DNA of 64,000 bases. Origin: Acanthopleura granulata (taxonomy: Eukaryota; Mollusca; Polyplacophora; Chitonida; Chitonidae). Position numbers and translations under genes: made by a program. The number at the start of each line of letters is the position of its first letter. Positions within the stretch are counted from its first letter, which is position 1. This document shows positions 50,986 through 61,992 of this stretch, one piece after another. The DNA is taken from the NCBI GenBank assembly GCA_016165875.1, contig JABBOT010000005.1, positions 22,528,520 to 22,592,519 of the forward strand, given 5' to 3'. The notes beneath the pieces were generated by a model that saw only the letters and a list, made by a program, of their open reading frames with translations, ran no database searches and was not told the DNA's origin.

Positions 50986-51412
50986 CCTAGGCCTTGAGTA
51001 ATTACACAAATCTTGAATGCTTTTTACATGTGCTAAGGAAGGCTGCTATTATAAAATTATGTGTATAAAAATGAACTTAATGTTGGCATTCTTCATTTGG
51101 TAACATTGTTCCACACTTTATGACGGAAATCGGAAGATCGGCTGAGGTGTAGCTGGTTCAAGGGAGATAACTGATCTAAATTTGGCTTCCTATTTATTGT
51201 TTAGGGATATTAAAAACATACCCAGTTTATAGCAATCAAATGAAGTATAATGAGTGCTGGCTGGATGTTTTTTTTTTTTTTTTTCTCTTTATTTTGTCTT
51301 TTGCAGGTATAAGGAATTTGTACTATGGGCGTTCATTAAGTTCAAGTATTTCAGTGCTGTAGACAGGGAAAGGGAGAGTAAGGCATTTCGGTACGGATGT
51401 CAATGTTTGTAA
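50322..51412 (+). pseudogene. P2X7 C-terminal (ballast) domain-like locus, frameshifted
   Basis: Exon 1 (50,322-50,699) opens with an acidic Ser-rich N-terminus (MEDFSGDPSSSSDDSE), then GYQFEL and SNEW, then CVLCLQDIAIQTHF. This order resembles invertebrate stand-alone proteins related to the Cys-rich C-terminus of P2X7 (YxFEP, then a Cys-rich W-C-x-C block, then CVCC-x-E). That frame stops at 50,577-50,579. The +1 frame carries the continuation (HDVALKYIANSSLLELALTE) to a donor CG|GTAATT. Exon 2 (51,307-51,412), after TTTTGCAG, completes the Arg codon in that +1 frame and reads YKEFVLWAFIKFKYF, like the YRxFVxW segment of the family, to a stop. The split-codon match supports a real exon pair. 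Several expected Cys residues are missing, so I read it as a decayed or divergent copy. The family call is tentative. Confidence 0.4.
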
Positions 51413-53869
51413 TAATGACATTTGACCAAATCAAAACTGATCTCTTGCCAGGTTTAGGTCGAGTGGTGTTAACTGTTGTTTAATGAAATACTTCAATCAA
51501 ATTCAGGTGGCTGCCAGCCTGTCTCTGAACCTTATCAGTGGGTCATGGTGACATTGTTGCACCCAAGTACAATGTACATGTATATGATTGTGGCTGTGTT
51601 AATAAATACACAAAGTATCAAATTATAATAACAGTACATTGTTGTGGGGATGTGCTTAGTTGACCCTTAGTGAAAGCATGTAATATTCAATCATAAACTT
51701 AATTTAAGCACTGTCAACGGCTTTACATTGACATGAGGCCAAAAGAACATTTGAATCAATTTGAATTATTGGCTAGATTTTGTGATAATCTCATCATTAC
51801 TGACGATAAATTTCTGGGAAAAAATTAAATGAGTTCCAATGCAAGGTGGGGTTGGAGTGGGGGGTGAAATGACGTGATCCAGTGAGAATCGTATTTCCCA
51901 TGCGGCCATCTCTTTCTTGATATTTTCTGGTAGATTTCAATGTGCTCAGCTGATAGAGCAGCAAGTTGAATGCAAGCATTCTTCATTTGTTCTTTTTATG
52001 GAAGGCATCACTGTTTCTGTACATATATACAGCATGTACCATGTACATGCATTCATACACAACAAACTCTTCAAACCATGAAAACTATTGGATTGGGGAA
52101 AAAAACAACAACATGTATACACGTACCACTGTGAAGTTCTAATATCTGGCACAGGGTTAAACAATGCCCTCTTGATGGAACCCTTGACCAGTGCTGTGAC
52201 AACTAACTGATATTGCATCACTTTTTGATTGATAGTGTTTCAACCACTGATACTGTTGTAAAACCAAGCCATAATGATAAACCTTTCTGATACTGTAGTA
52301 AATTTTTACTGATAATGTAGTGACTTGTTTTCTTACTGAATGCAGAGTTAAATTATCAGTGATAAAATAGTTCTGTACAGAAAAGTTTTTAACACTATTG
52401 CTCGCTTTTACAACAGCATTGGTCGTAACATTATCGGTCAAAAAGTGATACGGTATTGGTTAGTTGTTACAGTATTGGTTAGTTGTTACAGTATTGGTAC
52501 TGACTACCTTATCAGTTACAACTCAGATTTGCATTGTACATGGATGATGCAGACAGATATACCAGTCAGTAGGCCATCAAGTATACTACAGGTCCAGGTG
52601 CCTGCATCTAACGCCATTAGGAAGTTAGATTAGATAATGTAGATGAATATGCCAAATGAACCTGGTTTAAAGTAATGCTGCAACCAAAATATATATGTTC
52701 TATTTTTATCTGTTTCATTTTGCAAATTTCCGAAATTTACAGCTTGAGTTTAATACATGTATCCGCTGAAATGATTTCTGAAAAACTTTGCTGGAAAATT
52801 CACACTGCTCACTATTAAAATAAAGGTATACTTGTACCATTGCCAGACTAACAAATTTGCATGCATGTATTCATCAACTGTATAAGTTTTAGCACATAAT
52901 TGCTAGGGTTGAAGGTGAGAGAATTACGCATATCATGTATCGGTGTGCAGTTGTATGGCTTATTGCGCTAGTACCAGGGTAAACATTGTATCGTGTTACC
53001 TTCATGTATATAATATAAAGGTGAGAAGGGCAAATTATTGGCAGGGGGTAAATTAGTAATACATCTGATCAGCGGTTATGGCAGGACTTCTGAGGGTGGA
53101 GTCCCAGTGCATTACATATATACTTTGTAATGTTAGGGAGGGGTATTGGCATATACCAGAGAATTAAGCTCTGTGGGGAGACATGGATATACAGTTATAG
53201 CTGGTAAAGTGTTGCATGTTATGTAAGTGGTGACAGCCATATGGTATAACCTGGCATTGTGCCTAGAGGTCCCCAACAGAGATGGTGTATTGCAAAGGTG
53301 TATGTAACATGTATCCAGTATTTGATGGCTGATGCTTGTTGAGGGAAGATACCGCTATATTGACCGTACTCAGTTCACACTAGTGTCTCTTGTGTGGTTC
53401 TGTGATGACCGATGTGGACCAGTTACTTTCAGTATCGGTCTCTGCCACATATGGTTGTATTGAGAGAGAGACATCTGTAGGAACTGTTACTGTTAGGTGC
53501 CTGCTGACAAAGCTATACCTTTAAAAGGTAGTATATTACAACAGGTAACTGTTTCTTCAGAAAAGTGTTGAGTGTTGAATTACTGATGTACACAGCAAAT
53601 TCATTTTTTCATCAGCCTGCATGGTTTTGAAAATGCACGCGTCTGAATTTATCCATCAATAGTTTGCAGTTGTTGCAGATTTGTCTGCCTCAGTAGACAT
53701 GGGATGAGGATGGTTGAACTGTTTTATTCCTTTATTTACCGATATCCTTGAGTTGCATTTCTTTGGGTTGGATTTCGCAAGCGTGAAAGTCATACAAAAG
53801 GTGTAGGCCTTGTAGTAGGAGTCTAACTTACCACCATTACGACACTTAATTTGTCATTTCTTTTTTCAG
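51413..53869. other. intergenic / GLIS2 upstream
   Basis: It holds a degenerate TACTGTTGTAA-like repetitive stretch (52,200-52,500), including about 2.5 copies of a 19-bp unit (GTATTGGTTAGTTGTTACA) at 52,450-52,500. A GTGCTCAGCTGATAGAGCAG fragment near 51,940 looks like a tRNA-type box A but has no cloverleaf. A non-coding first exon of GLIS2 could lie here or farther upstream; I could not identify it. Confidence 0.3.
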
Positions 53870-54010
53870 GCTGATCAGCTGCCGACATGACAGATAAGGA
53901 AGACGAAGCTGATGATGGCACCAGTGACCTGACTAATGGAGAGCCAGTGTTTGATGATCACCATGGAAACCACCAGTCAGATGAGCCCTCTGCTAATTTG
54001 AGGCCATCAA
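53870..54010 (+). CDS. GLIS2: GLIS2 first coding exon (17 bases of 5'UTR)
   Basis: The acceptor TTTTTTCAG ends at 53,869; translation starts at 53,887. The 17 bases before the ATG contain an in-frame TGA, so translation cannot extend upstream, and the acceptor implies at least one upstream non-coding exon. It ends CATCAA|GTATGA, one base into an Asn codon. The encoded peptide is acidic ([11 protein letters not shown]). Confidence 0.88.
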
Positions 54011-57000
54011 GTATGATAAATGATACAGCTAGAGTCCTTATGTGGCTTGGCATTTTTTTAACAGTTTCCTTGGTGTGATAATTTTTTTCAATAATCTCCA
54101 TCTAAGATAACGTTTTGGGTCTAACATTACGATATTACCCTCTGATGAATGAAGAGGGAGTTCTGAGAAGTGATACTGTATCATGTGACTTGTCAGAAAC
54201 GTAAAGCAGGTTTTGTTGACTTCAATTATCTGACTGTATTCTGGAAGCACAAATGACACCGTTTTCCTACAGGGACTTCTTAAGTTCACAAATTTTCAGC
54301 TCCTTAATTTACTCCATGGGTAATCAACTCTGAGAAACTTTTTCACCAGCCCATGTTATACATGTAGTACATGTAATGAAAATAGTTACCTAACATTTCT
54401 GACAGGTTATTTGGTACATTTTTTTATCTTCAGCAATAAAAGGTTTTGAACTCTAAACTCCCCTTTTGTTTGAATCTTGTGTAGGAACGAAGCTTTTACT
54501 TTTTTCCTATCCAGCCTGACGAAATTGAAAAACGAAAAGCATTAGTGGTAGAAAGTACCAAGAAAGGACATATGAAAAAGGGAAAGGACATGAAAATACA
54601 TTTAATGTAGTTGATATTATTACTCTGTATTTTTCTCTGAAATGCCTGAGTTCTGTGAATGCAGGCTTTGCAGACACATCATTGAATGTGTGGGTGAGTT
54701 TCACAGTGGTCATCTTCACATTTTAAAATTGAAATTTCCCCCGAAATAAAATATAGCTTGAATGATACAGTTAGTTGTTTGTTCACATTTGTTGTCTTTT
54801 TTTTTTGTCTTTGTTGATGTCAAGTTATGTCCCGTTTTCTTAGCATTACTACATGTAACATTTTCTTACTTTTTTTAACCTTTGCTTACAGATGTACCAT
54901 CTGGGATGAGTCACATAAACAGTCTAAAGTCTGTAATCCAAAATAACTTTCTCAGTGAGTTCCTGGTGAATCAGTCAACTATCAGCCACGCTCCTGAAAA
55001 TGTTCGATATTTGCTGTACAGTCAAAACCAGACCAGTGCTGATCCAGGTCAAGACAGGATCATGAATGGGAATGTAACACCTCTGGAAAACCATGATAGT
55101 GCTGAGCAAGTTACAGGTGATTTCAGAAATTCCGATCTAGGTCATGAGGGTATGCACTGTGCAGAGGCAGAACCTCCACAGGGTCCACCCGACAATAGTT
55201 TACCCCCAGGTTCTGTGTGCGCTTTAGTCACAGGGCAGGGCTCAGGGGCAGAGAATCTAGATCCGCTGGATCAGATGCAGTCATTGACTAACAACCGTCA
55301 TGATTCAGCCAGTCCTAGTGCAGGATCATTAACCAGTCACAACGATTCACTTAATGGTCATGAAATTCCATTGGTTTGCCATAAAGACTTGGTAACCAAT
55401 CATGAGGATTCACTAAATGACCCGAAGAATTCATTGGCTGAAAGCCAGAGCTCACTGGTGGCTAATCAAGTGGATTCAGTGGACCACAATGAAGATTCAT
55501 TAAATGCCCATGAGAAGTCATTTAATCATGCTGGAGAGTCACTAAGTGACCATGAAGATTCATTAAATGCCCATGAGAAGTCATTTAATCATGCTGCAGA
55601 GTCACTAAGTGACCATGAAGATTCATTACATCACCAACAGAAGTCTTTGCCAAATAATGAACTTTTAATGGACCAGGAAGACTCAACTAATAACTTGTCA
55701 GACTCTCTCAATTCCTCGGATCACTCTGTAGTCGAGCGAACTTTAGACACACCCATGTTTCCTGATACTACTCCGTCCCTTTCCTCTCCCAATGTTGTGA
55801 ATCAGGTAAATATGAAGATTTAGGCGCCACTTTGTCTTTTATCATTGGGTTCCTGCTGGTCTTTAAAGCTCTGGGAAAGTGTTTAATTTTGTTGAAGAAT
55901 TTTTAAAGACCTCGAAAGTTCTCGAAAAACAGTTAAATGTGGGATAAGTCATAGAATGTGCTTATTTATTGTTCAGTCTTAAATATCATATTGCATTTTT
56001 ATGTGCCAAAAGGACTGATTAATAAGCTACCATAATTTTTATTTGATGTGGTTGTTGTTTAACACCATACTCAACAATTTTACCTTCTGGAATAGTACCA
56101 GTTAATATCCTTGTAAAAGTTATTACTTGAATTGAATAGCCCTTGAAACTGTTGAAAAACAAAGGATATCAGTCCTTGAAAATGTTCGAAAAAAAATTCC
56201 TTTCATGTTTTTCATGCATATGTGGGAGCCTGGATCACGTGTCAAGTACCCATGTAGTACCATGGAGAAAAATTATAATTTAAGGGCATTTCTCAGGAAA
56301 GTCTCTTAAAATTTGAAAATTAGACAGGCATTACAGGATTAGTGTCTAGATTTTGCTACTGGTCGGAATTATAAAGATTATAACCAGTATATTACTGAGA
56401 GGGCTTTTGAGAAACCTAATAATGACTATAAATCAGCCAAAAACAATAGATTTACTGCCCTAGCCGGCCATTATGGCTCAGCGGGTCACGTCATAAACGG
56501 CGAACCCAAGGCAGGCTGGGCTGTAGAACATTGGAATTCGAATCAGAACGATATTAATTTCGAGATGGGTTCTCTCTACATCCAACAAATGCACTGCTGT
56601 ATCAGATTTGAACCCATAGTGAATGACGTTGAAGTTCCGATTTTTGACACTGACATCTCTGGCCAGACTTCAGATTTTGAGTTTTCAAACGATGATTGTT
56701 GTCACTCTTGTAATTCAACTCTGAACTAAATGGCGAAGCTCCGACAGCTCGTAAAGTTTGTGCTTGTACATGTGTGCAGAGACTGCAGAGTGTTTGCAGA
56801 AAAAATGCATAAAACCGGCCTCATTATCTATATTTTATGCGCTGTATAACTCAGATTAATGTACACTTTTTAAATATCTTTTATCTGGACACTACTCCTT
56901 CAAGGAATGCTAAATTTGCTGACTACTGTTGTTGAAACCCCCAGTTCACGGGTGATGCCCCAGAGATGCTGCCCCCTGGGGAGTCCTCTGCTGTGTACCC

Positions 57001-60000
57001 AAAGCTGTCGGTGTACACCTGCCGCTGGCTGGACTGTACTAGTCACTTTCTCAGTCTGGAGGAATTGGTGTACCACATCAACGACCAGCATGTGAGGCTG
57101 GAGAAGACAGACATGGAGTACCAGTGTAAGTGGCAGGGCTGTCCACGCAAAGGGCGAGGATTCAATGCCAGGTATGCGCTCAGTACTCAGATTTTATTCT
57201 AAAAAAAATTCCAAATTTTATTCATTTATTTATTTGATTGGTGTTAAACGCCGTACTCAGAAATATTTCACGTCTACGACAGCGGCCAATATTTTGGTGG
57301 GAGGAAACCGAGCAGTGCCCGGGGGCAACTCACGACCCTCCACAGGTTGCTGGCAGACCTTCCCTTGTGTGTCAAAATGTTATGCTGCGACCATGCTGCC
57401 ATGTAAGTCACAAAATCGGTCTGTCCATGGAACGATCAGTAAACATAACAAGGTTATCTGGATAACAACTTCTGTTTATTTTGAAACGACGTTTTGGTAC
57501 AGATTTTAATACTGTTTTCAAGCATTGTGAACAACAAGTAGCAATGCTACTTAAGCTACATTGCAAACGGCTTTTAATTGCTTGACCAGTCATTTCTGTG
57601 TTGAGAGTTTCATTTGATATGGTTGAAGATCTGAAAGAAATTATGATAAGTAGAATTTGTGAGTCCTATATTTGAACATGGGCCTGACTGGCAGCATTTC
57701 AGAAAGCACTTAATAGGGGCATTTCAAGTTCGAGCTCTTTTGTTGCTAAAGGTAAAAAGATCCTACTGCATCATGTGGCTTGTTAAAAATCCTATGCAAG
57801 GTTTGGTGACTTTACTGATCATCTATTTCACCGTGTTCAGAAGGTCCAAATGACATTTCCTTCCTTCAAGAACTTCTTAAGTTTGCAATCCTCCAGCTCT
57901 TCAATTTTCACCAAACTTCATCCAGTCTAAATAACTTTTTGTGACACATTTTTTTTTAAAACACTTGTGTTATGGCAAATGTAATCCGAAATAGTGGCCT
58001 AATGTTATTGTTAAGTCACGTGGTACAGTATGACTTTTCTTATCATTAGCAATAAAAGAGTTTGAACTTCAAACTTCACTATTGCCATAATATGGGTAGA
58101 CACTTAGTTTAAGCTAGGAACAGACTTGTGTACAGATGCACCCCAGAGTTACGCCATTGGATGTGAAGTATGTTGTAAGCAGCTTGTACCTCTTTCACTC
58201 TAGGTCACTGTCAGTTATGACTCCTTTTTGGGTACATGTTTGTTAGTGAAGTTTGAAGTTCATGTACATAGTGTCAGTCTTACTGTGTGATAGTGGTCCT
58301 TGTGTTGACCAGAGTGAGGGCCTGTTGTAGGCCCTTTAGTGTCTTGAGATGTGATTATAAAAATGACTGACTAATACTATGGATGTGGTTTTTTCAGGTA
58401 CAAGATGCAGATCCATATACGCACTCACACCAACGAAAAACCACATGAATGTGTTGTCTGTGGGAAATGTTTCTCACGCTTAGAAAACCTGAAGATTCAT
58501 CATCGCTCCCACACAGGTAAATAAAAGTGAATTATAAAAGTGCCAAAAACTGCAATCTTAATATTTAAACATCCCCCAAGGCCTTGTTTTCCCGGTTTTC
58601 ACCCACCATAATGCTGGCCGTTGTTGTTTAAGTGAAATATTCTTGAGCACGGCGTAAAACATCAATCAAGTAAATAAATAATATCAAATCAGGAATATGA
58701 AAGTTTGAACTATGCGTCTGCTTCTGTAAGATCTGTCTGTATCCTACTAGTTAATGACTGGTAAAGCCAGGTTCATTGTCAAATTTTGGAACATGCTTGT
58801 AGGTCTGGTTTGTGCTGCATAAGAAAGTTGAGATTTGAGCACAAATCTGCATTACCTTTGGATGCCTTAGGAAGAGCTCAGCATTGTCTTTTCTAGGTAT
58901 GATTCTGGCTCAGTCAAGCTGTATCTTCTGTGCTGGGAATGTACGGTCCATGCAGCGTAGAAAATCCTTGAAAGCCGTGGAATTTGTGATTAAAATTTCC
59001 AGTTTTTGAGTTTAAATTCTTGATATTTAGCAGGAACAAAGTTGTAATATGTTTTCAATAAGTTGTTTATGCACTCTAGCACCGCAAAATATCTACGAAT
59101 GGCTAAATGGTGAAATGTCTATCAGTCAGTGGTAAGCACTGCACAGTGCTGATGGTCATTGGACTGGTGATGAAATCCCATGGAATTTCTGTTTGAAAAG
59201 GTCTGGAATTTTCCAAGAGCCTGCATATACCCTGAAATGTCAAATTTGCATCAGACTTCATTAATACATGTATGTACATAACTATAGTTTCCTGTTTTAC
59301 TGTAAATGAAGATCATAAGTTTTGTTGGCTTTGTCTTACTAAATATATGTTAAGGACGTTAAAAGAGGGAGTCCTAGATGTAATGGGGATTTTAGATTGC
59401 TTCTGACCTTGATATGACCTTCACCGTTCTATTTGACAGGCGAGAAGCCATACATGTGCCCTTTTAAAGGATGTACCAAAGCCTACTCCAATTCCAGTGA
59501 TCGCTTCAAACATGTTCGGACTCATCAGGAGGAGAAACCTTACATTTGTAAAATGCCAGGCTGTAACAAACGCTACACAGACCCCAGTTCTTTACGGAAG
59601 CACATCCGAACCCACGGTCATTACTTCCGAGGCGACCCTTCGCTTCATTCCACTTCAACGCACAAATCCCCCCAGCCTGCGAACAATTCCCAGTCACAAA
59701 CCAGCGTGTACACTGGACTGACCACCCCAGTTTGTGTCGTACCGTCCACAGTGGGCTTAGCTAGCCAATGCACTCCGGCCACACCTATTATCTCCTTCAA
59801 TGGCAACATCATGCACATTTCCGGACTGACGTCTAACCCGTTATTGTCCTCAACGATCGTCAACATGCCAGGAGGCACCCCAACCACGTCAAGCTGCACC
59901 CAGACTGAGGGCGGCCCTCTGGTGGCTACAACTGTCGTCCCACAGTCTCCTACCAAAGAGACACCCCTGACGCTAAGTGCTGACGCTTCCATGTTGGAGG

Positions 60001-60149
60001 AAGATCCCAAGTGCCAGGAGAGTCCCCTGGATCTGTCTACCAGCCCTGATTTGCCAACCCACCAAGTGGAAGAAAACACAAACGACTCGGTGCACTCCTC
60101 TTACTCTGTCTGCAGTAAATGGGAACTAACTGTGATCAGTGCTGACTAG
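53887..60149 (+). CDS. GLIS2: GLIS2, Gli-similar Kruppel-like zinc-finger factor
   Basis: Coding exons are 53,887-54,010, 54,892-55,805, 56,945-57,171, 58,398-58,516 and 59,440-60,149; all junctions are in phase, giving 697 aa. The start is the first Met after an in-frame TGA at 53,872-53,874. Residues 1-346 are acidic, Ser-rich and probably disordered, with heptad repeats at about 187-320. Five C2H2 fingers follow: C372/C377/H390/H395, C407/C412/H428/H432, C440/C443/H456/H460, C468/C473/H486/H490 and C498/C503/H516/H520. [32 protein letters not shown] and [19 protein letters not shown] match vertebrate GLIS2 rather than GLIS1/3, GLI or ZIC. The C-terminal tail contains ESPLDLSTS, close to a LDLST motif I recall in GLIS2. 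Family knowledge: it binds G-rich GLI-type sites in the nucleus, and human GLIS2 loss causes nephronophthisis. It is longer than human GLIS2 (about 520 aa), mainly because of the N-terminal exon. Introns carry SINE pieces. Confidence 0.95.
54165..54465. repeat. dispersed repeat, copy 1 (GLIS2 intron)
   Basis: Shares ordered blocks with 57,755-58,080: GTATCATGTGACTTGT, CACAAATGACACC, GACTTCTTAAGTTC, and near the end AGCAATAAAAG, TTTTGAACT, AAACT. The copies are diverged and in the same orientation, so this is an interspersed repeat of unknown class. Confidence 0.5.
54892..55805 (+). CDS. GLIS2: GLIS2 exon: acidic region with heptad repeats
   Basis: The acceptor TTGCTTACAG precedes it and the donor CAG|GTAAAT follows. 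It completes the Asn codon and reads [20 protein letters not shown] before a disordered region. From about residue 187 a run of roughly eighteen seven-residue units (SLNxHED type) begins. The first 90 bases after the acceptor read as a helix-prone segment that may be conserved. Confidence 0.9.
55326..55730 (+). repeat. GLIS2: coding minisatellite, 21-bp unit in GLIS2
   Basis: In-frame 21-bp units encode heptads such as [14 protein letters not shown] and SLSDHED. A 63-bp block (three heptads) is present twice in direct succession at about 55,495-55,620 with almost no change, showing recent expansion. Units toward both ends are diverged ([14 protein letters not shown]). Confidence 0.85.
56041..56090 (-). 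mobile_element. SINE tail fragment (GLIS2 intron)
   Basis: TTTGATGTGGTTGTTGTTTA, then ACACCATACTCAACAATTTT is a reverse-oriented diverged copy of the shared SINE tail. No body is visible. Confidence 0.45.
56465..56720 (+). mobile_element. possible tRNA-derived SINE (GLIS2 intron)
   Basis: TATGGCTCAGCGGGTCA resembles a box A and GGAATTCGAATCAG a box B, about 55 bp apart, followed by non-coding sequence unlike families A-C. The end is unclear and no target-site duplication was found. Confidence 0.35.
56945..57171 (+). CDS. GLIS2: GLIS2 exon: zinc finger 1 and start of finger 2
   Basis: The acceptor CCCCCAG precedes TTCACGGG; the donor GCCAG|GTATGC follows. It encodes finger 1 (YTCRWLDC through HINDQH, C-x4-C-x12-H-x4-H as in the GLI/GLIS group) and the Cys half of finger 2 ([15 protein letters not shown]), splitting the Arg codon between FNA and YKM. 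Confidence 0.95.
57220..57367 (-). mobile_element. SINE family A, 3' part (GLIS2 intron)
   Basis: Reverse-oriented: TTATTTATTTGATTGGTGTT, AAACGCCGTACTCAGAAATA, GGTGGGAGGAAACCG, CAGGTTGCTGGCAGACC. It lies 50 bp past the donor of the finger 1-2 exon, in antisense orientation to GLIS2. The 114- and 75-codon frames crossing it are element artefacts. Confidence 0.75.
57755..58080. repeat. dispersed repeat, copy 2 (GLIS2 intron)
   Basis: Counterpart of 54,165-54,465, with GCATCATGTGGCTTGT, CCAAATGACATTT, GAACTTCTTAAGTTT, TAGCAATAAAAGAG and TTTGAACTTCAAACT in the same order. Confidence 0.5.
58398..58516 (+). CDS. GLIS2: GLIS2 exon: end of finger 2 and finger 3
   Basis: The acceptor TTTTTTCAG precedes it; the donor CACACAG|GTAAAT follows. 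It encodes [19 protein letters not shown] and finger 3 ([20 protein letters not shown] then H) and stops one base into the Gly of the HTGEKP linker. Confidence 0.95.
58563..58682 (+). mobile_element. SINE family A, 3' part (GLIS2 intron)
   Basis: Forward copy with GTTTTCACCCACCATAATGC, TGGCCGTTGTTGTTTAAGTG, AAATATTCTTGAGCACGGCG and an AAATAAATAA tail. The head is missing. Confidence 0.7.
59440..60149 (+). CDS. GLIS2: GLIS2 last exon: fingers 4-5 and C-terminal tail
   Basis: The acceptor ATTTGACAG precedes it. It encodes [12 protein letters not shown] (finger 4) and the [18 protein letters not shown] finger 5, then a Ser/Thr/Pro-rich tail of about 175 residues with [13 protein letters not shown] and the end [12 protein letters not shown]; stop at 60,147-60,149. 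Confidence 0.95.
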
Positions 60150-60617
60150 CTGTGTGCTGAAATGTGGGAGAACAGTATTGGGAAATTATTTGTCAACACC
60201 GTTTGAAGTTTAAGTAAGAAACTCCAATTCCAACCAACATACATGTGCCAATATAACTGCTGAATTCAGTCGAAAAGCTGCTATTGATGTCAAAGCATCG
60301 AAAAAATGTGTCTCCATTTATTTCTTTATGTTCATCAAGTAGACATAAATTCAAGTGTAACACTATATCCTAGGGAGATTATCACCACAGTTATGGGGAA
60401 ATGCTGGCGTGGCCAGATATCTGGACATTTTGAGCGAACTCCTTCCTTGATTGGTCAGTCAAACATCCCAAAGCTGGTGACTACTTTGTTTTTCAGGTGT
60501 CCGTTAAAAACCTTCTCACGAAGCTCTTTGATAAGCATTCACGAATTACATTGCCTGTATTTACAAATGCACTTGTCCCTATCCCTCTCAGGTTCCAATG
60601 GATTATACATTGGCAGA

Positions 60618-60830
60618 TGTACATTTATTTATTTATTTATGTATATATTATTGTCTGATTGTTGTTGAACACCGTTCTCAAGATGTTTCACTTATGTGAA
60701 GGTGCCTGTGACGGTCTGGATGATATATGCAGTGTGTACTGTAAATCGCTGCCCTTGGTACCTCACATACTTCCCGACTTCTAACCACAGCTAAAGAGCT
60801 GGATGTAGGTATGTATTTTTGACCTCATAG
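60618..60830 (-). mobile_element. SINE with shared tail (presumed GLIS2 3'UTR)
   Basis: Reverse-oriented: a TTTATTTATTTATTTATG tail, then GATTGTTGTTGAACACCGTT and CTCAAGATGTTTCACTTATG match the common tail. The body (GGTGCCTGTGACGGTCTGGA; CTAACCACAGCTAAAGAGCT) differs from families A-C. Confidence 0.6.
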
Positions 60831-61992
60831 GTCAGGGGTCATTTAGATGTGTCAAGAACCAAGTTCTAGCAAGGTCTGGCTGAAGGCCCTTGGTACAGAT
60901 AAATCACCCTCTAATTAGACCATGGCATGTGTAAATTAACGACTTGGCAACTGCTAGACTGATAAAGTCTCTATGTCATCAGCTTACAGTTTACAATACA
61001 TCTAGTGCTGGGTTTCACAAACTTCCCTTCTTTCTTTGGCTTATTTTTAATGAATAGTGTTTCGTTTAAGTAACATCATCATGATTAGAAAATTTTTGTT
61101 CTTTTGTAGAAGTTTCTTTTGAGAAACACTGCACATGGGGAAAAAATCACTACTGACATAAGCAGTGTATGGAACTTAGGAAGTTTTTGGAAATTTATCT
61201 CAGCGACGAGCTGAGTACTCATGCTGATCATAAATGTGGTAAACAACCTAAAATTTTTCTTTAGACTAAGCTGCACATTTTGTCTGATTCTGATGGCTCT
61301 GTTGATCTTGGGCAGGTGTTTGGTTTGCTAGGAAGGTACAATGTAGCATGTCAGATACTATCAGAGAGATGTAAGGGTCAGCTCCAGGTTTCAGGTAATG
61401 CTCTATGACATTTGTTTGCTTTCTAAATATGCACTTTGGGGGTCAAAATTTGAAGTCTCTTTGATATACCGTGATAACTTTACATGAAGCTGTTAACTGA
61501 ACATTACTTGCTGAAAGTTCAAGTTCTCATACAGGCACATAGCATCAAGCAGTAATTAGCTTCTTCCACCTGTTTTTTTTCATAGCATTATGTTAATATA
61601 AACTCTTACTGTTATCTTAAGTATGGAGGATAAAAACACCTATTCAAAAATAAATCATGCAAAATCGGAGTGATTTTTCAAGTTTTTGCAAAAGCAATAC
61701 TTCACTGTTAATTTTAAAGCTACAAAAGTACATCATATCTGTGAGACATTATTTTTTATACTCTCATGGTCACATACTTTTATGGCAACCTATTTTCTAG
61801 AGAGACATACATGTATAGATCTGTTCAGACTGTTTGTATACAAATTTATTCTATACCTGCATGTTCATTAGTATTCTGAGAAATCCAAATTGTAGTGAAC
61901 ATATGATGTGAATGTGACTCAATAATTAAATCAAATGCTCAATATATTTGTATACTACAGTGTATTATTTATATCAAAGTTCACCCCTAACT

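Noticed and set aside
59645..60079. 144-codon minus-strand frame
   Set aside because: Antisense shadow of the GLIS2 last exon, whose fingers, splice phase and tail fully account for the sequence.
60306..60668. 120-codon plus-strand frame after GLIS2
   Set aside because: It lies in the presumed 3'UTR, runs into a SINE and shows no domain.
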